DNA of 64,000 nt from Fulvivirga sp. (lineage in GTDB: Bacteria; Bacteroidota; Bacteroidia; Cytophagales; Cyclobacteriaceae): assembly GCA_028280565.1 (NCBI GenBank), contig JANQLQ010000070.1, positions 25,067 to 89,066 on the forward strand, in the 5' to 3' direction. Shown in pieces: positions 27,070-38,600 of the stretch. The translations under genes and the position numbers were made by a program. How positions within the stretch are numbered: the stretch's first letter is position 1; each line of letters begins with the position of its first letter. A model generated the notes under the pieces. It made no database searches, had not been told where the DNA came from, and worked only from the letters and a program-made list of their open reading frames with translations.

Positions 27070-30000
27070 TCATTTGACCAGCACTTTAAAAGTCTGTACC
27101 TGGTTGATATTTTCTCCTGTAATATGTAAAAGATACAGGCCAGGCGCCAACCGGAGATCGGACAAAGGCACTGAGATTGTGTTGTTTTTGATTATGACAG
27201 ACTGTAGATCAACAGCGTAGTGCTTACCCTCCATATTCACCAGGTCTAGGCTAGAAACATCCTTCGGACCCGGCGTTAACACGATCTGCAAATCATCTTC
27301 CAAACGTGAAGGATTTGGATAAACCATAATTTGCTGTCCAGTAGGGGCTAGTATCTCACCAGGATCGCCCTGCCTGGCGGCTGTTGCAGAACAGGTGGCA
27401 CCACCTGATGCTTTTACCGTCGATTGATCCACCCCGTTTTCATCCTGCCAGGTGATCTTCACGGTATTTGCCCCGGGGACTGTTGGTGTGAAAAAGAAAT
27501 TATCCCCTGGTAATGCTGTTATGTTCCCGTCTATGCTGGTCCCGTATACCTGCCAGTAAACCGGCACCTCAAAACTATTAGGGTTTCTCACCCTCCAACG
27601 TCTTTCAACGTCGGGGCTTTCGGAACACATTGATGTTAATGTTAGTTTTTCCACCCGGTACTCCTGGACGTACTCGTAACGTACAGCGTCGGCCACTGTT
27701 ACTTTTGAGGGAGTGGTATCATTGTTGACCCTGACAAAACTGGTATCCCCAGCACGCAAGACCAAGGTTTTAAGCAAAACCCATTTCCCGCCGTCTTTGG
27801 TTTGGTCTATTACCAATGTGTCTGTTGTGTTTCCATCGTTCACCTCGTAATTCACGCTGCTATCCCTATCACCCGTCGAGATCCATCTTGAATAAAGGTT
27901 ATAGATACCCGTTACCCCGATACCGGTTGTATAGGTGGCCGTTCCAGGCGCCGTCGTCCTGTTCACGCGGTAATTATTTCCTAAGAAACGCTGCCCCACG
28001 GGAGCGAATGTTGCAAATGCCCACGTGCCCTGGGTTTGGAATCCTGGCGTATTGTTATCGATGATGATCTCGGAGTTGTTAAAGGCTACGAATGCTTTTG
28101 TAGATTCCCCGAATGCATTGAATGCGCGAATACTGTAACGATAGATTTTATTGAATTCAATCGCATTGTCTCTAAAAACGGTTCCATTAGCGGCAACCGT
28201 GTCGAGCTGAGCAAAAGGGCCATCATCTGTGCTGCGCTCAATGATGAACCCGTCCTCGTTGGTGGCATTATCGAACCACTCCAGTTCGAGGCTGTTGGTA
28301 TTGATTGAATTTGTTTTTAAGCCTGAAGGTCTTAAAGGAGGCGTACGATTTACATATTCCCATCTCACGGCATCCGCTACCGTGACCGATTGTGTTTTAA
28401 CGGGTTCAACAGGTGTTACTATGTCATTATTGATCCTCACAAAACTGCTGTTACCTACGGCCAGGTCCACGGTACCTATCTGTACCCATTGGCCCCCGTT
28501 TTGTTTTTGATCCACCACTACGGTTTGTGTGGCACTCCCGTTATTAATATCGATCTCTACCTGGCTGTCCCTGTCCCCGGAAGACACCCATCTTGCGTAA
28601 ACATTATAAGTTCCCGCTTCGACAATGCCAGGACGATAAGTAGCAGCGCCGGTACTGTTCGTACGATTGACTCTAAAATTAGGCCCAAATTGCTGGTTAG
28701 GATTATTGCCGGTAGCCCAGATGCCCTGCGTTTGGAATCCCGGTGTATCGTTATCGACTATAATGTCCTCTACTGTATCGTCCCGGAAGGTAAACATGCG
28801 AACGCCAAATGACGCATCCCCTACAAAAACTCTCCCGAATACTTCCCTGTCGCCGTACAGGTTCCTGATCCATTGGCCTGGCACATCGATGGGCGTGATC
28901 AGCGACCAGCTTTCCCCCAGGTCTTCTGACTTCCAGATCCCCCATAGTCCATCGGCTCTCCTGGCCCCTGAAACATAAACGGTCGGTGTAGTGGAACCCG
29001 GCCTAGGTGCGCCAAAAGTCACGCAGGTAGGATTAAGCCTTTGGAAAAAGGTGATCTCTTCAAACGTATCCGTACGGTCGGGTGCAGCACCATTAGCCTT
29101 CCAGATGCCATTGGAACCTGTTGATATCCAGAGCTCTCCCTCTATACCCGGTGCGGTGGCCATTTTAGCTCCTCCACCCCTGGCAGCCGCAAATCCACCT
29201 TGTATACTTCCCCGGCTTGGAAGGTTCTCAGTGGTTACTTTGCTAAAGGTTTCTCCGCCATCATAACTGCGGTAAAATTCACCGTTGCGATCGTAGACGT
29301 AAAATGTATTCCCGTTCACTCGGTCAGATTGTACCAGGTCGTCAAACTCATACTCGATGTTGCTGTCCAGGCCGCTATTGATGGTAGATACCCCGCTTGG
29401 CGTGCTCCATGTAAGGCCGCCGTCTTTCGTATAGCGAAGGTTTTTCTTGATCAGTACTACCGCATTATCCGGATCGGATGCTGATACGGCTATTTTGGGG
29501 CCACCTGCGCTGGGGCCACCTTCTCCTATATTTTCAAAGCTGGTCCCGATGGATGGATTGGAAACTTGGTCAAGCAGATCACCTCCATTGGTAGACCTAA
29601 AAACAAGTGGAACATAACCCGGTACCCGTGAGGCAGTAAACCACACGACACCTGGGTTGCTTTCACAAAAATCAATACCGGGAAAATTGGGTGTGAAGAA
29701 GCCTTGAGATTGTAAGCTTTCGGGGATCACGGTTTGACTCCCAGGGTATTGATCCAGGTCATCTTCATAATAAACAAATCCCCGCACATCGGCCATCCCA
29801 GTTAATAATCGAGCCCTAGATGTCCCGGGCAATGAAGTCCCGGTAATGTTAATCGTCATTTCATTGCCTTCTTGCATCGCATCCCAGGTAGTTACAGGCG
29901 CCCAAATGTCATCCGTTTTCCAAGCGTGGTAGCTGGAGGAAACATAGGCACGGTTTGCCGGCGCTGATGCCTGGTCATCAATATAAATGGAAAAAGCGTT

Positions 30001-31068
30001 TACTTGATTCGGTTCATATCTACCACGACCCCAACCTGCGATGCTTCCAACCTGTGTCGGAACTTCCTCCCAAGTATCCCCTCGATCGTCGCTCCTATAA
30101 ATAGCCGCATCAATCCGCGTACCTGTTGCATCATCATATCGTGCCCTTGAGCAGATGACAACATTATTGTCTAAAGGGTCGGTAGCCACGGTTCTTACCT
30201 CCACATTTGTGCCACCAGGCCCTACCGTGGGAGAGATATCTTCCCAAATACTGCCGTTCCAGTGTGCTAATCCTTTGTCGTGCGCAGCATACAATTCCCC
30301 GTCTTTCGAGATCCTCAAGTAGCGTACGTAATTGCCGCTGACACCACTGGGCCCACCAGGCAAAGTAGCCGTCCATTGAGAAAAAGTATTTCCACCATCT
30401 TCACTTCTATAGATCCCCTGGGTCTTCACGGTAACGTACACGTATTTTGAGCGCTCATTTGGAGTACCTATGTCCACACGCTCGCGTGTATGATCGACTA
30501 CAATACTGCGACTACCAAGCGTTGGGAAATCTGTCCCTGGCAGCTGCGTCCAGTTGCCTCCTCCATCCCGGGTGTAGTACAGCCCTTGATCTTGTGAGCC
30601 GTAATAGACCACTTCTCCATTGGCACGATCCACTACAAGCGCCTCTCCATAGTTACGATCGTCCCGATCATCCGGGAAGCCATTTGTGAAAATCCTAAGA
30701 TTTAGCGATTGGTTCCATGTAGTGCCGCCATCTGTTGATTTATAAATGCCTCTAGATAACGCGGCATATAAAATATCATCTGTATTAGGGTGAAGACCGA
30801 GCCCGGCACATCCCTCCATGCGTTCCCCATAAGTGGGATCGAAACTGTCTGTGAGTCGTGTCCATGCTGGGTCAGCAGGTAATTTTTTGTACATACCGGC
30901 CACATCTGTTCTCAGGTACAACATATCCGAAGAAGGACTGCCTATGAATCCGAAGGTACGTCCTCCTCCCCCAATAGGCACCTGGCTCCAGCCGGTCCTT
31001 TCCTGGGCCTGCAGTCCCAGGCCATATATGCAGAGCAGCATTACCCATAGTTTTAATAATTTCATCAT
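27070..31068 (-). CDS. Large GH74-like beta-propeller protein with golvesin-like and Fn3 domains and T9SS tail
   Basis: The product has 1332 residues and a signal peptide ending LGLQAQ. The first 700 residues are BNR/Asp-box propeller repeats (STDGGTTWN, YRSDDRGDTWE, SEDLGESWS). The two aspartates of the GH74 active site appear in context: D55 in LRTDVAGMY and D427 in GMADVRGF. GH74 enzymes cleave xyloglucan-type backbones from within; the sugar here is unknown. Two golvesin-like domains (DNTPGFQTQG repeated) flank a fibronectin type III domain at about 900-1000. A type A sorting domain (PNPSRLEDDLQ...APGLYLLHIT) ends the protein, so it should be exported by T9SS to the surface. It is paralogous to the upstream gene. 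Confidence 0.82.
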   Translation of the reverse strand: MMKLLKLWVMLLCIYGLGLQAQERTGWSQVPIGGGGRTFGFIGSPSSDMLYLRTDVAGMYKKLPADPAWTRLTDSFDPTYGERMEGCAGLGLHPNTDDILYAALSRGIYKSTDGGTTWNQSLNLRIFTNGFPDDRDDRNYGEALVVDRANGEVVYYGSQDQGLYYTRDGGGNWTQLPGTDFPTLGSRSIVVDHTRERVDIGTPNERSKYVYVTVKTQGIYRSEDGGNTFSQWTATLPGGPSGVSGNYVRYLRISKDGELYAAHDKGLAHWNGSIWEDISPTVGPGGTNVEVRTVATDPLDNNVVICSRARYDDATGTRIDAAIYRSDDRGDTWEEVPTQVGSIAGWGRGRYEPNQVNAFSIYIDDQASAPANRAYVSSSYHAWKTDDIWAPVTTWDAMQEGNEMTINITGTSLPGTSRARLLTGMADVRGFVYYEDDLDQYPGSQTVIPESLQSQGFFTPNFPGIDFCESNPGVVWFTASRVPGYVPLVFRSTNGGDLLDQVSNPSIGTSFENIGEGGPSAGGPKIAVSASDPDNAVVLIKKNLRYTKDGGLTWSTPSGVSTINSGLDSNIEYEFDDLVQSDRVNGNTFYVYDRNGEFYRSYDGGETFSKVTTENLPSRGSIQGGFAAARGGGAKMATAPGIEGELWISTGSNGIWKANGAAPDRTDTFEEITFFQRLNPTCVTFGAPRPGSTTPTVYVSGARRADGLWGIWKSEDLGESWSLITPIDVPGQWIRNLYGDREVFGRVFVGDASFGVRMFTFRDDTVEDIIVDNDTPGFQTQGIWATGNNPNQQFGPNFRVNRTNSTGAATYRPGIVEAGTYNVYARWVSSGDRDSQVEIDINNGSATQTVVVDQKQNGGQWVQIGTVDLAVGNSSFVRINNDIVTPVEPVKTQSVTVADAVRWEYVNRTPPLRPSGLKTNSINTNSLELEWFDNATNEDGFIIERSTDDGPFAQLDTVAANGTVFRDNAIEFNKIYRYSIRAFNAFGESTKAFVAFNNSEIIIDNNTPGFQTQGTWAFATFAPVGQRFLGNNYRVNRTTAPGTATYTTGIGVTGIYNLYSRWISTGDRDSSVNYEVNDGNTTDTLVIDQTKDGGKWVLLKTLVLRAGDTSFVRVNNDTTPSKVTVADAVRYEYVQEYRVEKLTLTSMCSESPDVERRWRVRNPNSFEVPVYWQVYGTSIDGNITALPGDNFFFTPTVPGANTVKITWQDENGVDQSTVKASGGATCSATAARQGDPGEILAPTGQQIMVYPNPSRLEDDLQIVLTPGPKDVSSLDLVNMEGKHYAVDLQSVIIKNNTISVPLSDLRLAPGLYLLHITGENINQVQTFKVLVK

Positions 31069-31121
31069 GGTCTTCTAATTTGGTGTTTGATATGGCGCAC
31101 TACTTTTGTGTAAAGCGCGTG

Positions 31122-33659
31122 TCATTCTTTTATAAATTTCGTTTTAAGTAAAGCGTTATTGCCCTCCAGGATCTTGATTACATAGATCCCCGGCTCAACC
31201 TGGTTTAAATCAATTGAACTTGGCATTCCGTTACTTTGCATCTCCAAAGAACCTTTCCTGATCGTTTTGCCCAATGGGTTGAAAATATGAAAGGTGATAT
31301 TGCTTCGTGTTCTACTTGGAATGTTAACATGAAGTTGACCCGTAGTAGGATTCGGATAAACCTTTAAAGATTCATATTCCTTTACAAATTGCTCTAAGCT
31401 TTGTTGATCCATTGCGGCTGTACGGGCGCCACGGGGTGTACCTGCCCCGCTGGAATTGATAAAGCGTATCCCTGTAAAAGCATCGCCTACATAAACACGT
31501 CCGTAATTTTGACGATCGGCGGCCATAAACCTTGGCCATTGTCCCGGATCATTACCTGGTGTGATGCGGGTCCAGGTATCCCCTAAATTCGTTGATCTCC
31601 ACACTCCCCATTTACCATTAGCTCCACTCTGCTTACCGTACACGTAAATGGTTGGATTTGTTGTGGAACTATGATTCTTTCCCCATGCGAGGCAAGTAGG
31701 GTTATCATTAGCAAAAAATGGCACTCTCGAAAAGGTATCCGTTTTATTGGACCCTGTGGAAGAAGACCTCCAGATACCGGAAGCTCCCATCGCGATCCAA
31801 ACTTCTTCTTCCATACCCGGAGCTGCCGCAATATGGATACCACCACCTGCATTCGCGGCCAATACGCCCCTATTAAATCTTCGATTGGGTAAGCCGGTTT
31901 GGCTTTTATCTCTCCTGGTAAATGAAGCGCCGCCATTGGTACTACGATAAAACGTGCCGTTGGGTGAAATAAGATAGAACTTATTACCATTTACCCTGTC
32001 AGATGCAATAGCCTGGTCGAATTCATATTCGATGTTAGAAAAAAGAAAACCATCGCCACCCCTGATTCCCCCTGATGAGCCCCAAGTACTCCCACTGTTA
32101 GTGGTGTAATAGCATTTGCCTTTAACAGCCAAAAGAGCCTTTGCACCATTGGTGGCGGAAACAGCGATCTTTGGACCCCCTGCGTTGCCGTTGCCAAACG
32201 GATTCCCGACATAGGAGAAAGACGCTCCTGCATTTGAAGACCTGTAAACCGCGCAGCGATACTTCACCTCCCTTCCCTGGTCATCCCTGTATATCCTACT
32301 GGCCGTAGCCCAAACTACGTCCGGGTTGCCTTCACAAAAATCTAAACCTGTAATGTTTGGTGAAAACTGTGCATTGGGCAGGTTGACCCTCTGTGTGGGA
32401 TAGCTTGTTAAATTGTTTACATATCTAAATCCCCGGACATCGGCCATCCCGGCAATGTAATCCGGTCGATTGGACCCGTTTGTATTGGGAAGAGATACCC
32501 CGGCAAAATGTATGGTCATCTCGTTACCCTTGTAGATAGCATCCCATGTCGTGTTGGATGCCCAAATATTTTTAGTCACCCAGGGATAATAATTTGAACA
32601 CACGTATGCCTTTCCTGGTGTCATACGATCAAAGTACACGGCGAAAACGTCAGGCCCGGCAGGTCTATACAAGTTCCGTGACCATCCCGGCATATCCCCT
32701 TCGTTTGTCGGCACATTTGTCCAGGTACCTCCTCGATTACTGGTTCTCTTCAACCTGCCATTATGAAAGCATAGGAGCTTTGCGTCGTCATGCGGATCGG
32801 TAGCTACACAGGTAACTTCACCCGACTTACTGGGACCCGGGGTAACGTTAGACCAGGACGATCCATCCCAACGTGCCAGCCCGTTGTTATGAGCAGCGTA
32901 TAAGTCCCCATCTTTAGACAATCGTAACCACCGAACATAATCTCCATTATTAGGAGGTAAGTCGGCCTGCCAATGCGAAAACCTATCACCACCATTGGTG
33001 CTCCGGTAGATACCTCCTCCTTTTACCCCCACGTAAATGTATTCGGACCTCCCCTTGGTCATTTCGCGGGTGTTATCCACCACGATGTTACGTATCCGCG
33101 CATCACCCGGGATACCATTGGTAATTTTTATCCAATCTTTGCCTGCGTTGGTAGACCTCCAGAGGCCATCCCCCTGCGAACCATAGTAAACAACATTACC
33201 ATTTTGCTGATCTACCACCAGCGCTTCTCCGTAGTTTCGATCGTTACGGTCATCTTGCGTACCGTTAGGTTTGACCGAGATATTTAGTACGCGGTTCCAT
33301 GAACCACCGCTATTAACGGATTTGTATATTCCCCTGGATAACGCGGCATAGAGGATCTTATCATCACTAGGGTGAACACCTAAACCGGCACATCCCGACA
33401 TGGGCTCACCATACCATGGCCCAAAATTAGTAGTTAACCTTCTCCACGTATTGTCACTTACTGACGTTCTCACGTACATGCCAGCGACATCTGTTCTCAC
33501 GTAGACCTTATTGCTCGTGGGGCTGGCGATGATACCCACGGTTCTACCGCCACCACCGATTTTGGCGTTATCCCACTCTTGCGCAATTGAAATAGCAATC
33601 GTCAAGGCATAAACCGCTGCTAACAAAACAATATTCTTAAAATTTAGGGGTAAGATCAT
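31122..33659 (-). CDS. GH74-like beta-propeller protein with T9SS tail
   Basis: The product has 845 residues and a signal peptide ending IAISIAQ. It aligns along its propeller with the gene at 27070-31068. It shares the AGLGVHPSDDKILYAALSRGIYKS block, and keeps both GH74-type aspartates (D57 in VRTDVAGMY, D407 in GMADVRGF). It lacks the golvesin-like and Fn3 inserts and ends in a type A sorting domain (YPNPTTGQLHVNI ... PGIYVIKIL). The two are 53 bp apart, a duplicated pair in one transcript, probably surface endo-acting enzymes that supply the SusCD system. Family placement is by motif; activity is unverified. Confidence 0.82.
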   Translation of the reverse strand: MILPLNFKNIVLLAAVYALTIAISIAQEWDNAKIGGGGRTVGIIASPTSNKVYVRTDVAGMYVRTSVSDNTWRRLTTNFGPWYGEPMSGCAGLGVHPSDDKILYAALSRGIYKSVNSGGSWNRVLNISVKPNGTQDDRNDRNYGEALVVDQQNGNVVYYGSQGDGLWRSTNAGKDWIKITNGIPGDARIRNIVVDNTREMTKGRSEYIYVGVKGGGIYRSTNGGDRFSHWQADLPPNNGDYVRWLRLSKDGDLYAAHNNGLARWDGSSWSNVTPGPSKSGEVTCVATDPHDDAKLLCFHNGRLKRTSNRGGTWTNVPTNEGDMPGWSRNLYRPAGPDVFAVYFDRMTPGKAYVCSNYYPWVTKNIWASNTTWDAIYKGNEMTIHFAGVSLPNTNGSNRPDYIAGMADVRGFRYVNNLTSYPTQRVNLPNAQFSPNITGLDFCEGNPDVVWATASRIYRDDQGREVKYRCAVYRSSNAGASFSYVGNPFGNGNAGGPKIAVSATNGAKALLAVKGKCYYTTNSGSTWGSSGGIRGGDGFLFSNIEYEFDQAIASDRVNGNKFYLISPNGTFYRSTNGGASFTRRDKSQTGLPNRRFNRGVLAANAGGGIHIAAAPGMEEEVWIAMGASGIWRSSSTGSNKTDTFSRVPFFANDNPTCLAWGKNHSSTTNPTIYVYGKQSGANGKWGVWRSTNLGDTWTRITPGNDPGQWPRFMAADRQNYGRVYVGDAFTGIRFINSSGAGTPRGARTAAMDQQSLEQFVKEYESLKVYPNPTTGQLHVNIPSRTRSNITFHIFNPLGKTIRKGSLEMQSNGMPSSIDLNQVEPGIYVIKILEGNNALLKTKFIKE

Positions 33660-33882
33660 GACTGTAGGTTTAATGATTGTAAAAAAAGTTTAGAGGTGAT
33701 CCCAATCCTTTAATGACCTGTCGGGGCGGAACCTATCCACTTTTTGCTTTTCCCCGACCAGGCACGATTTGAACTACCCGGATGTTGAAACGACGGAAAC
33801 GTCCACGGATATACCAAGCTTCCACAGAGCCCTCTCCGACTATATTTTCATTATCTAAGATAACTGGAAGAGCATCTATGAA

Positions 33883-33922
33883 TCTTCCGGGAATTTTTCA
33901 AAATATAGTACTATTTTGATGA
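33883..33922 (-). promoter_or_regulatory. 40-bp conserved upstream element, copy 1 (before the GH74-like operon)
   Basis: On the plus strand the element begins TCTTCC, contains TTTCAAA, and ends ACTATTTTGATGA. It has the same length and spacing as the copy at 39148-39187 upstream of susC, and similarity continues past it (CG-TT-AA-CC-GAAGAA). Both copies lie upstream of minus-strand genes in the same orientation, here about 225-265 bp from the start codon. A shared regulator site is the simplest reading. Confidence 0.55.
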
Positions 33923-34027
33923 GGCCGATTTAACCGAAGAATAATAATTTCTATGTAACGGATCTCCAAAATCATTCTTTGGTCATCGGTATTTTTTCAT
34001 AGGCGGTATATGGCCTTCTCTTAAAAC

Positions 34028-34060
34028 AAAAAAGTGGCAGCCTGGAGGCTTCCACTTTTA
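34028..34060 (-). terminator. Hairpin terminator after susD
   Basis: Inverted repeat AAAAGTGG-x-AGCC with GGCT-x-CCACTTTT. Read on the minus strand, a run of T residues follows the stem. It lies 25 bp past the susD stop and should separate susCD from the downstream GH74-like genes. Confidence 0.7.
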
Positions 34061-34084
34061 ATCCATTTACAACTAATGATATGC

Positions 34085-35641
34085 TCAATCTATGTTCGGA
34101 TTACGACTTACTTCCCTATTGGGAAGGCTTCTCACTAATGAAGCATCATCGTAAGGTACTGTAGCTGGATTATCTTGATTGCCTGGAACGGGGACCGGTC
34201 TTTTAAGGGCTTGCAGGTAAGCCAGCCTCCTATGCTCCATGGCAAATTCCTTGATCCATTCATGTTCTACATCTGTAGCAGTGGCAGTAGTTAATGGGTC
34301 GAGTTCTGCTCTTTGCCTGGTTATATTGATATCTTCTGCCGCACCTGTTCCATCACCACTTTCTACACGGATGACCGCTCTCATTAAATGCATCTCGGGA
34401 TACCTGAATATTTGCCAGGTTATATTATTCAACTCGTATTTACGAGTCCATAAATTAAAAGATTCTAAATATTCGTTGTTTGGATACATTGGATCTCCGC
34501 TCGGTGTACCACTATCCTCGGCTTCGAATCTTACAAACAGGTCCCTGTAGCGTTGATCCTGTGCTGCAAAAGCTTCATTGTCCCAACCAATTTCCCTTAA
34601 CATTCGCTTATTAAATGCTAAACCACGATTTTGGCCACCACCGCCGGGCGTTCTTCTGCTGTAAGCTTCATGGACTATGGGCGCCCTCCAAGGATTATTA
34701 GTTACAAAATCCAATTTAAACACTACCTCGGGAATTTCGGGAAGATCCTTATCTTTCCTGGTATAAATACCACTTAACATATCATCATGCGGCGGCACAT
34801 CGTACCTACCTGCGTTAATGATCGTGTTGATTTGTTCCAACGCTCCACCGTCACCGTCAAAACCACTCGTCCAAAACCCTGATCCCATTCTAAAATACAC
34901 CCTGGCCAATAAAAATCGTGCTGCATCTCTTTTAGCGCTGGATGCACCATACCACACAGGATCCCTACTAGGATCGTATGTTTCGGGCAATAACTCTATG
35001 GCCCTTTTTAGATCTGAGATTATTGCAGCATACAGTTCTTCATTTGAGGCCAGCGGTTGAAGGTCTGTCGGCGATCCTGGACTGGTTAGCATTAATGGAA
35101 CCGTCAACGCATTTTGGTCTGAACTATAAGGAGGTGCAAATACGGTGGCTAAGGTATAATGAGCGAAGGCCCTCAAAAAATAACTTTCTCCTTTTAGTCG
35201 ATTTTCCCATTGCGGATTATCCGGGGGAACGTCATTTTCTTGATAAAAATCCAATATATTATTTACACTGCGCAAAACAATGTACGCACCGTAAAAACCG
35301 TGATCCACGAATCTATTTGTATTTTCACTAACCTGCCTTTCATAGATAGGTGTTATCCACCTGCCAAAACCGGTTTCATTCAGCCTGGAATAGGTTTTAA
35401 ATTCTAGCATATCAGAGGCAATATCATTGTAAGCCCATAATGAGATGACATTTCCATTGGCACTTAGCGCAAAAAGAGACCAATATGCCCCTCTTATGTA
35501 GTCATCCAGTGTCTGATGTGTTATATCATCTACAGGCTGGGTTCCGCTGCCCCTGTCAAAATCCGTGACGAATTCCTCACCATCACAAGATACCACAGAT
35601 AGCATCAACACAATCGAAATAAAATTTAATATATTTTTCAT
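34085..35641 (-). CDS. susD: SusD/RagB-family outer-membrane glycan-binding lipoprotein
   Basis: The product has 518 residues and a lipoprotein leader with lipobox SVVSC (Cys19). The SusD fold is shown by the N-terminal helix with DYIRGAYWSLFALSANGNV, the central TPR-like helices (SYFLRAFAHYTLATVFAPPY, then RDAARFLLARVYFRMGSGF) and the C-terminal RxP-type end (WQIFRYPEMHLMRAVIRVES; EFAMEHRRLAYLQALKRP). SusD proteins bind polysaccharide at the cell surface and form a lid on the SusC transporter. The gene follows susC by 10 bp. The bound glycan cannot be inferred from this protein alone. Confidence 0.93.
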   Translation of the reverse strand: MKNILNFISIVLMLSVVSCDGEEFVTDFDRGSGTQPVDDITHQTLDDYIRGAYWSLFALSANGNVISLWAYNDIASDMLEFKTYSRLNETGFGRWITPIYERQVSENTNRFVDHGFYGAYIVLRSVNNILDFYQENDVPPDNPQWENRLKGESYFLRAFAHYTLATVFAPPYSSDQNALTVPLMLTSPGSPTDLQPLASNEELYAAIISDLKRAIELLPETYDPSRDPVWYGASSAKRDAARFLLARVYFRMGSGFWTSGFDGDGGALEQINTIINAGRYDVPPHDDMLSGIYTRKDKDLPEIPEVVFKLDFVTNNPWRAPIVHEAYSRRTPGGGGQNRGLAFNKRMLREIGWDNEAFAAQDQRYRDLFVRFEAEDSGTPSGDPMYPNNEYLESFNLWTRKYELNNITWQIFRYPEMHLMRAVIRVESGDGTGAAEDINITRQRAELDPLTTATATDVEHEWIKEFAMEHRRLAYLQALKRPVPVPGNQDNPATVPYDDASLVRSLPNREVSRNPNID

Positions 35642-35651
35642 TTCCTTATTT

Positions 35652-38600
35652 TTACAATTTAATATTCACTCCACCAGAAGCAGTAAATACTTGCCATAAA
35701 GGCACACTATTAATTACACCTTGTGCCAAATTTCTTTGTGTAGGATTGCTGCCGGTTTGAACAAATTCCGGGTCAACGGTATCGAACCTGGAGAAGGTGG
35801 CTACGTTTTGGAGATTTACAAAAACGGATAATCCACTCAGAATATTATTAGTTTTTTCCGAGATAGCATTAGAAAAATCATAACTTAAAGAAATAGTCCT
35901 CAGCCTGATAAAATCACCTTTTTCTAACCATTTATCACTTCTATCCGCTACTCTTTCTTGAATGAATTCTCCCGGGACATTAGGATCCTCAACGGGGATC
36001 AGGCTATTGAAGGCTAACACTGGATATTCTGCATTCGTATTATCGGGAGTCCATGTATTTCCTACTAAGTCTTTTCTTAAGACGGTTTGTCCTACACCTA
36101 CATTTCTCCTAGCCATATTATCATATATATAATTACCACCTTGGAAAGTGAATTGAAAATAGATGGATAAGCCTTTGTATGAAAAGGTATTGCCTATACC
36201 GCCAAAGAAAGTGGGTAAACCTGTTTTATCCTCCTGGATCACGCTATGTGCTTCAAAGGCATTATCTAAGTTCCTGATCGTCCTTCCTGTAAAAACACGT
36301 TCTCCTGTAGCCTCCAAAATTTCCTGGTCCACCTCACGAATGAGCATAACTCCATCTCTATCGTACCCAGCAAAAACAGGCAAGTAGAATTCACCTATAG
36401 GTGCACCCTCTTGCACCGTTGTATAGGCACTACCAGGGCCTCCAAAAGCGGTGAATGTTGTAGGAGAACCATCAAAACCAGGGAATAAGCGTTCTACCTC
36501 ATTCCTATTTGTGGAAATATTAAAACTGGTTGTCCATGTAAAATTCCCTTTGGATATATTTTGAGAAGATATTTCAAATTCCCAGCCCCAATTCTTGAGT
36601 GTTCCCACATTAGCAATTGAAACGGCATCTGGCCCCCCAGGAGGGTAAACGCCTTGGGAGAGGGCCAATGGAATGTCTAATAATATGTCATCGCTTTTAC
36701 TTTGGTAATAACCAATACTTCCTGATATTCTACTGTTGAAAAGCTCAAAATCCAGTGCTGCGTTTATGGTCGACGTACGTTCCCATCTTATGTCATTTGA
36801 GGCTAATCGATTTTGAACGAGTCCCCCAGGGATCAAATTGGTAGGGAACCGGGCGAAATTCAAGAATCCATCAATATCTTGTCCTGTTGGAATTTCCTGG
36901 TTACCGCTAATCCCATAGCTCCCGGAAAGTTTTAGATAGTTTAAAACCTCTAAGTCGTAGAAGGATTCCCGTGATGCTACCCAACCCGCCGAAACTGATG
37001 GGAACCAGTCAAATTCATTACCATCGGCGAAAACGGAACTGCCGTCCCGTCTCATAGTTCCTTCTAGATAATATTTATTATCAAAGTTATAGGTCAATCT
37101 ACCAAAATGGGAAAACAGCTTTCTTTCTTCGAACACTGAATTGTTAAGCTCGAACCAAAATGACCCATTGGGTTGGATTGTGGGCCCCAACTCACTTATT
37201 TCCTGGGGGGAACTGGCATTTTCTGCATTTATGCTTATTCTTCGCCCACCATTATATACTCTCTCAACCCCTAACAGGCCTGTAAAATTGTGTTTTTCTT
37301 TAAAGGTCTTGGTGTAACTTAATGTAGCGGCCAGGTTAGATTGTGTAAATTCATTCTCAATATACTCTAACCTTGGCAACCCATCTTCAAAGATGTAATC
37401 TTCACCATTATCGTAATCTCCCGGGGTTTCTTCTTCTGCCACCCTAGCAGTTGTAAATCGATTCTCTCTACCGGTCAAAAAGCTACCACTTGCTTCAGCC
37501 CTTAGCACCAAACCTTCAATGGGAGAGAGTTCAGCGAATATAGAACCGATATTTCTGAATCTTTCCCGGGTTCGGTTTGCAATATCTCGCCTGTCTAAAT
37601 AGGTGAGGTTATTTCTTCCCACAGGATCAAAAATAGTTCCATCAGGCAGGGTCTGAGGTAGTACAGGAATTGCTCCATCATATAATGTTCCAAAAAGTGC
37701 CCTGTTACCCAAATTACCCTGGGCACCACCAGCTTGCACAACATTATTGTTATTGCCAGTTTCCCTGGGAACGTCATTTTCATAAATTATGGAATAACGA
37801 ACCCCAAGTTTTAAATAATCCGTGGCATTAAAATCGACATTTAGACGCCCGGTATAACGGTCGAATTGTGTATCCCCGAAATTACCTTCCTGCGTCCTGT
37901 ATTGACCGGAAAGAAAGTAGGAAGTTTTTTCAGTGGCGTTGCTTGACGAAAACGTATATTGCTCGTAACGTCCGTTTTCTTGCATTAAATCCACCCAGTC
38001 CGTATTCGTTGTATTGTAGAGATCCTGGTCCCTGTATATAGGTCGATGACGTGTATCAAATATAGCATTACTACTATTACCTATAACATCTGAGTTGGGA
38101 TCATCCAACCCGCTATTTCTTCTACCCAAGGCTACGAGACTCCTCCATTCGTCCGCATTTGCTAATTCCAGGTCATTGATCGGAACCGTAGCACCTGCTT
38201 CAAAACTAAAGTTAAGTGACTTTTGTCCAGCTTTACCTGTTTTTGTCGTTACGATTATCACACCATTAGCACCCCTAGAACCATATATAGCCGTGGCACC
38301 AGCATCTTTTAAAACTGTGACACTTTCAATATCCTGGGGGTTTATGAAATTGAATGCATCTGTACCACCAGCCCCCAATTGGATGCCATCAATGATGAAT
38401 AATGGTTCTGTAGCAGAGGTTACGGAGCCAGTGCCCCGGATCATAATACGCGTAGCACCTCCTGGTTCACCATTAGAAGCTGTCATTTGAACACCACTAA
38501 CAGTGCCCTGTAACGCTTGTGTAAAGCTGGGGGTGGGTGTCTTTGCAATTTGTTCAGCATCTATAGTTGATACTGCATTTATTATATCGCTGCGTTTTTG

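Larger units (their letters stand above)
33660..34084. other. 425-bp region between susD and the GH74-like operon
   Basis: No gene is supported. It should hold the promoter of the GH74-like pair on the minus strand. It contains the susD-side hairpin (34028-34060) and the 40-bp element shared with the susC upstream region (33883-33922). Confidence 0.5.
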
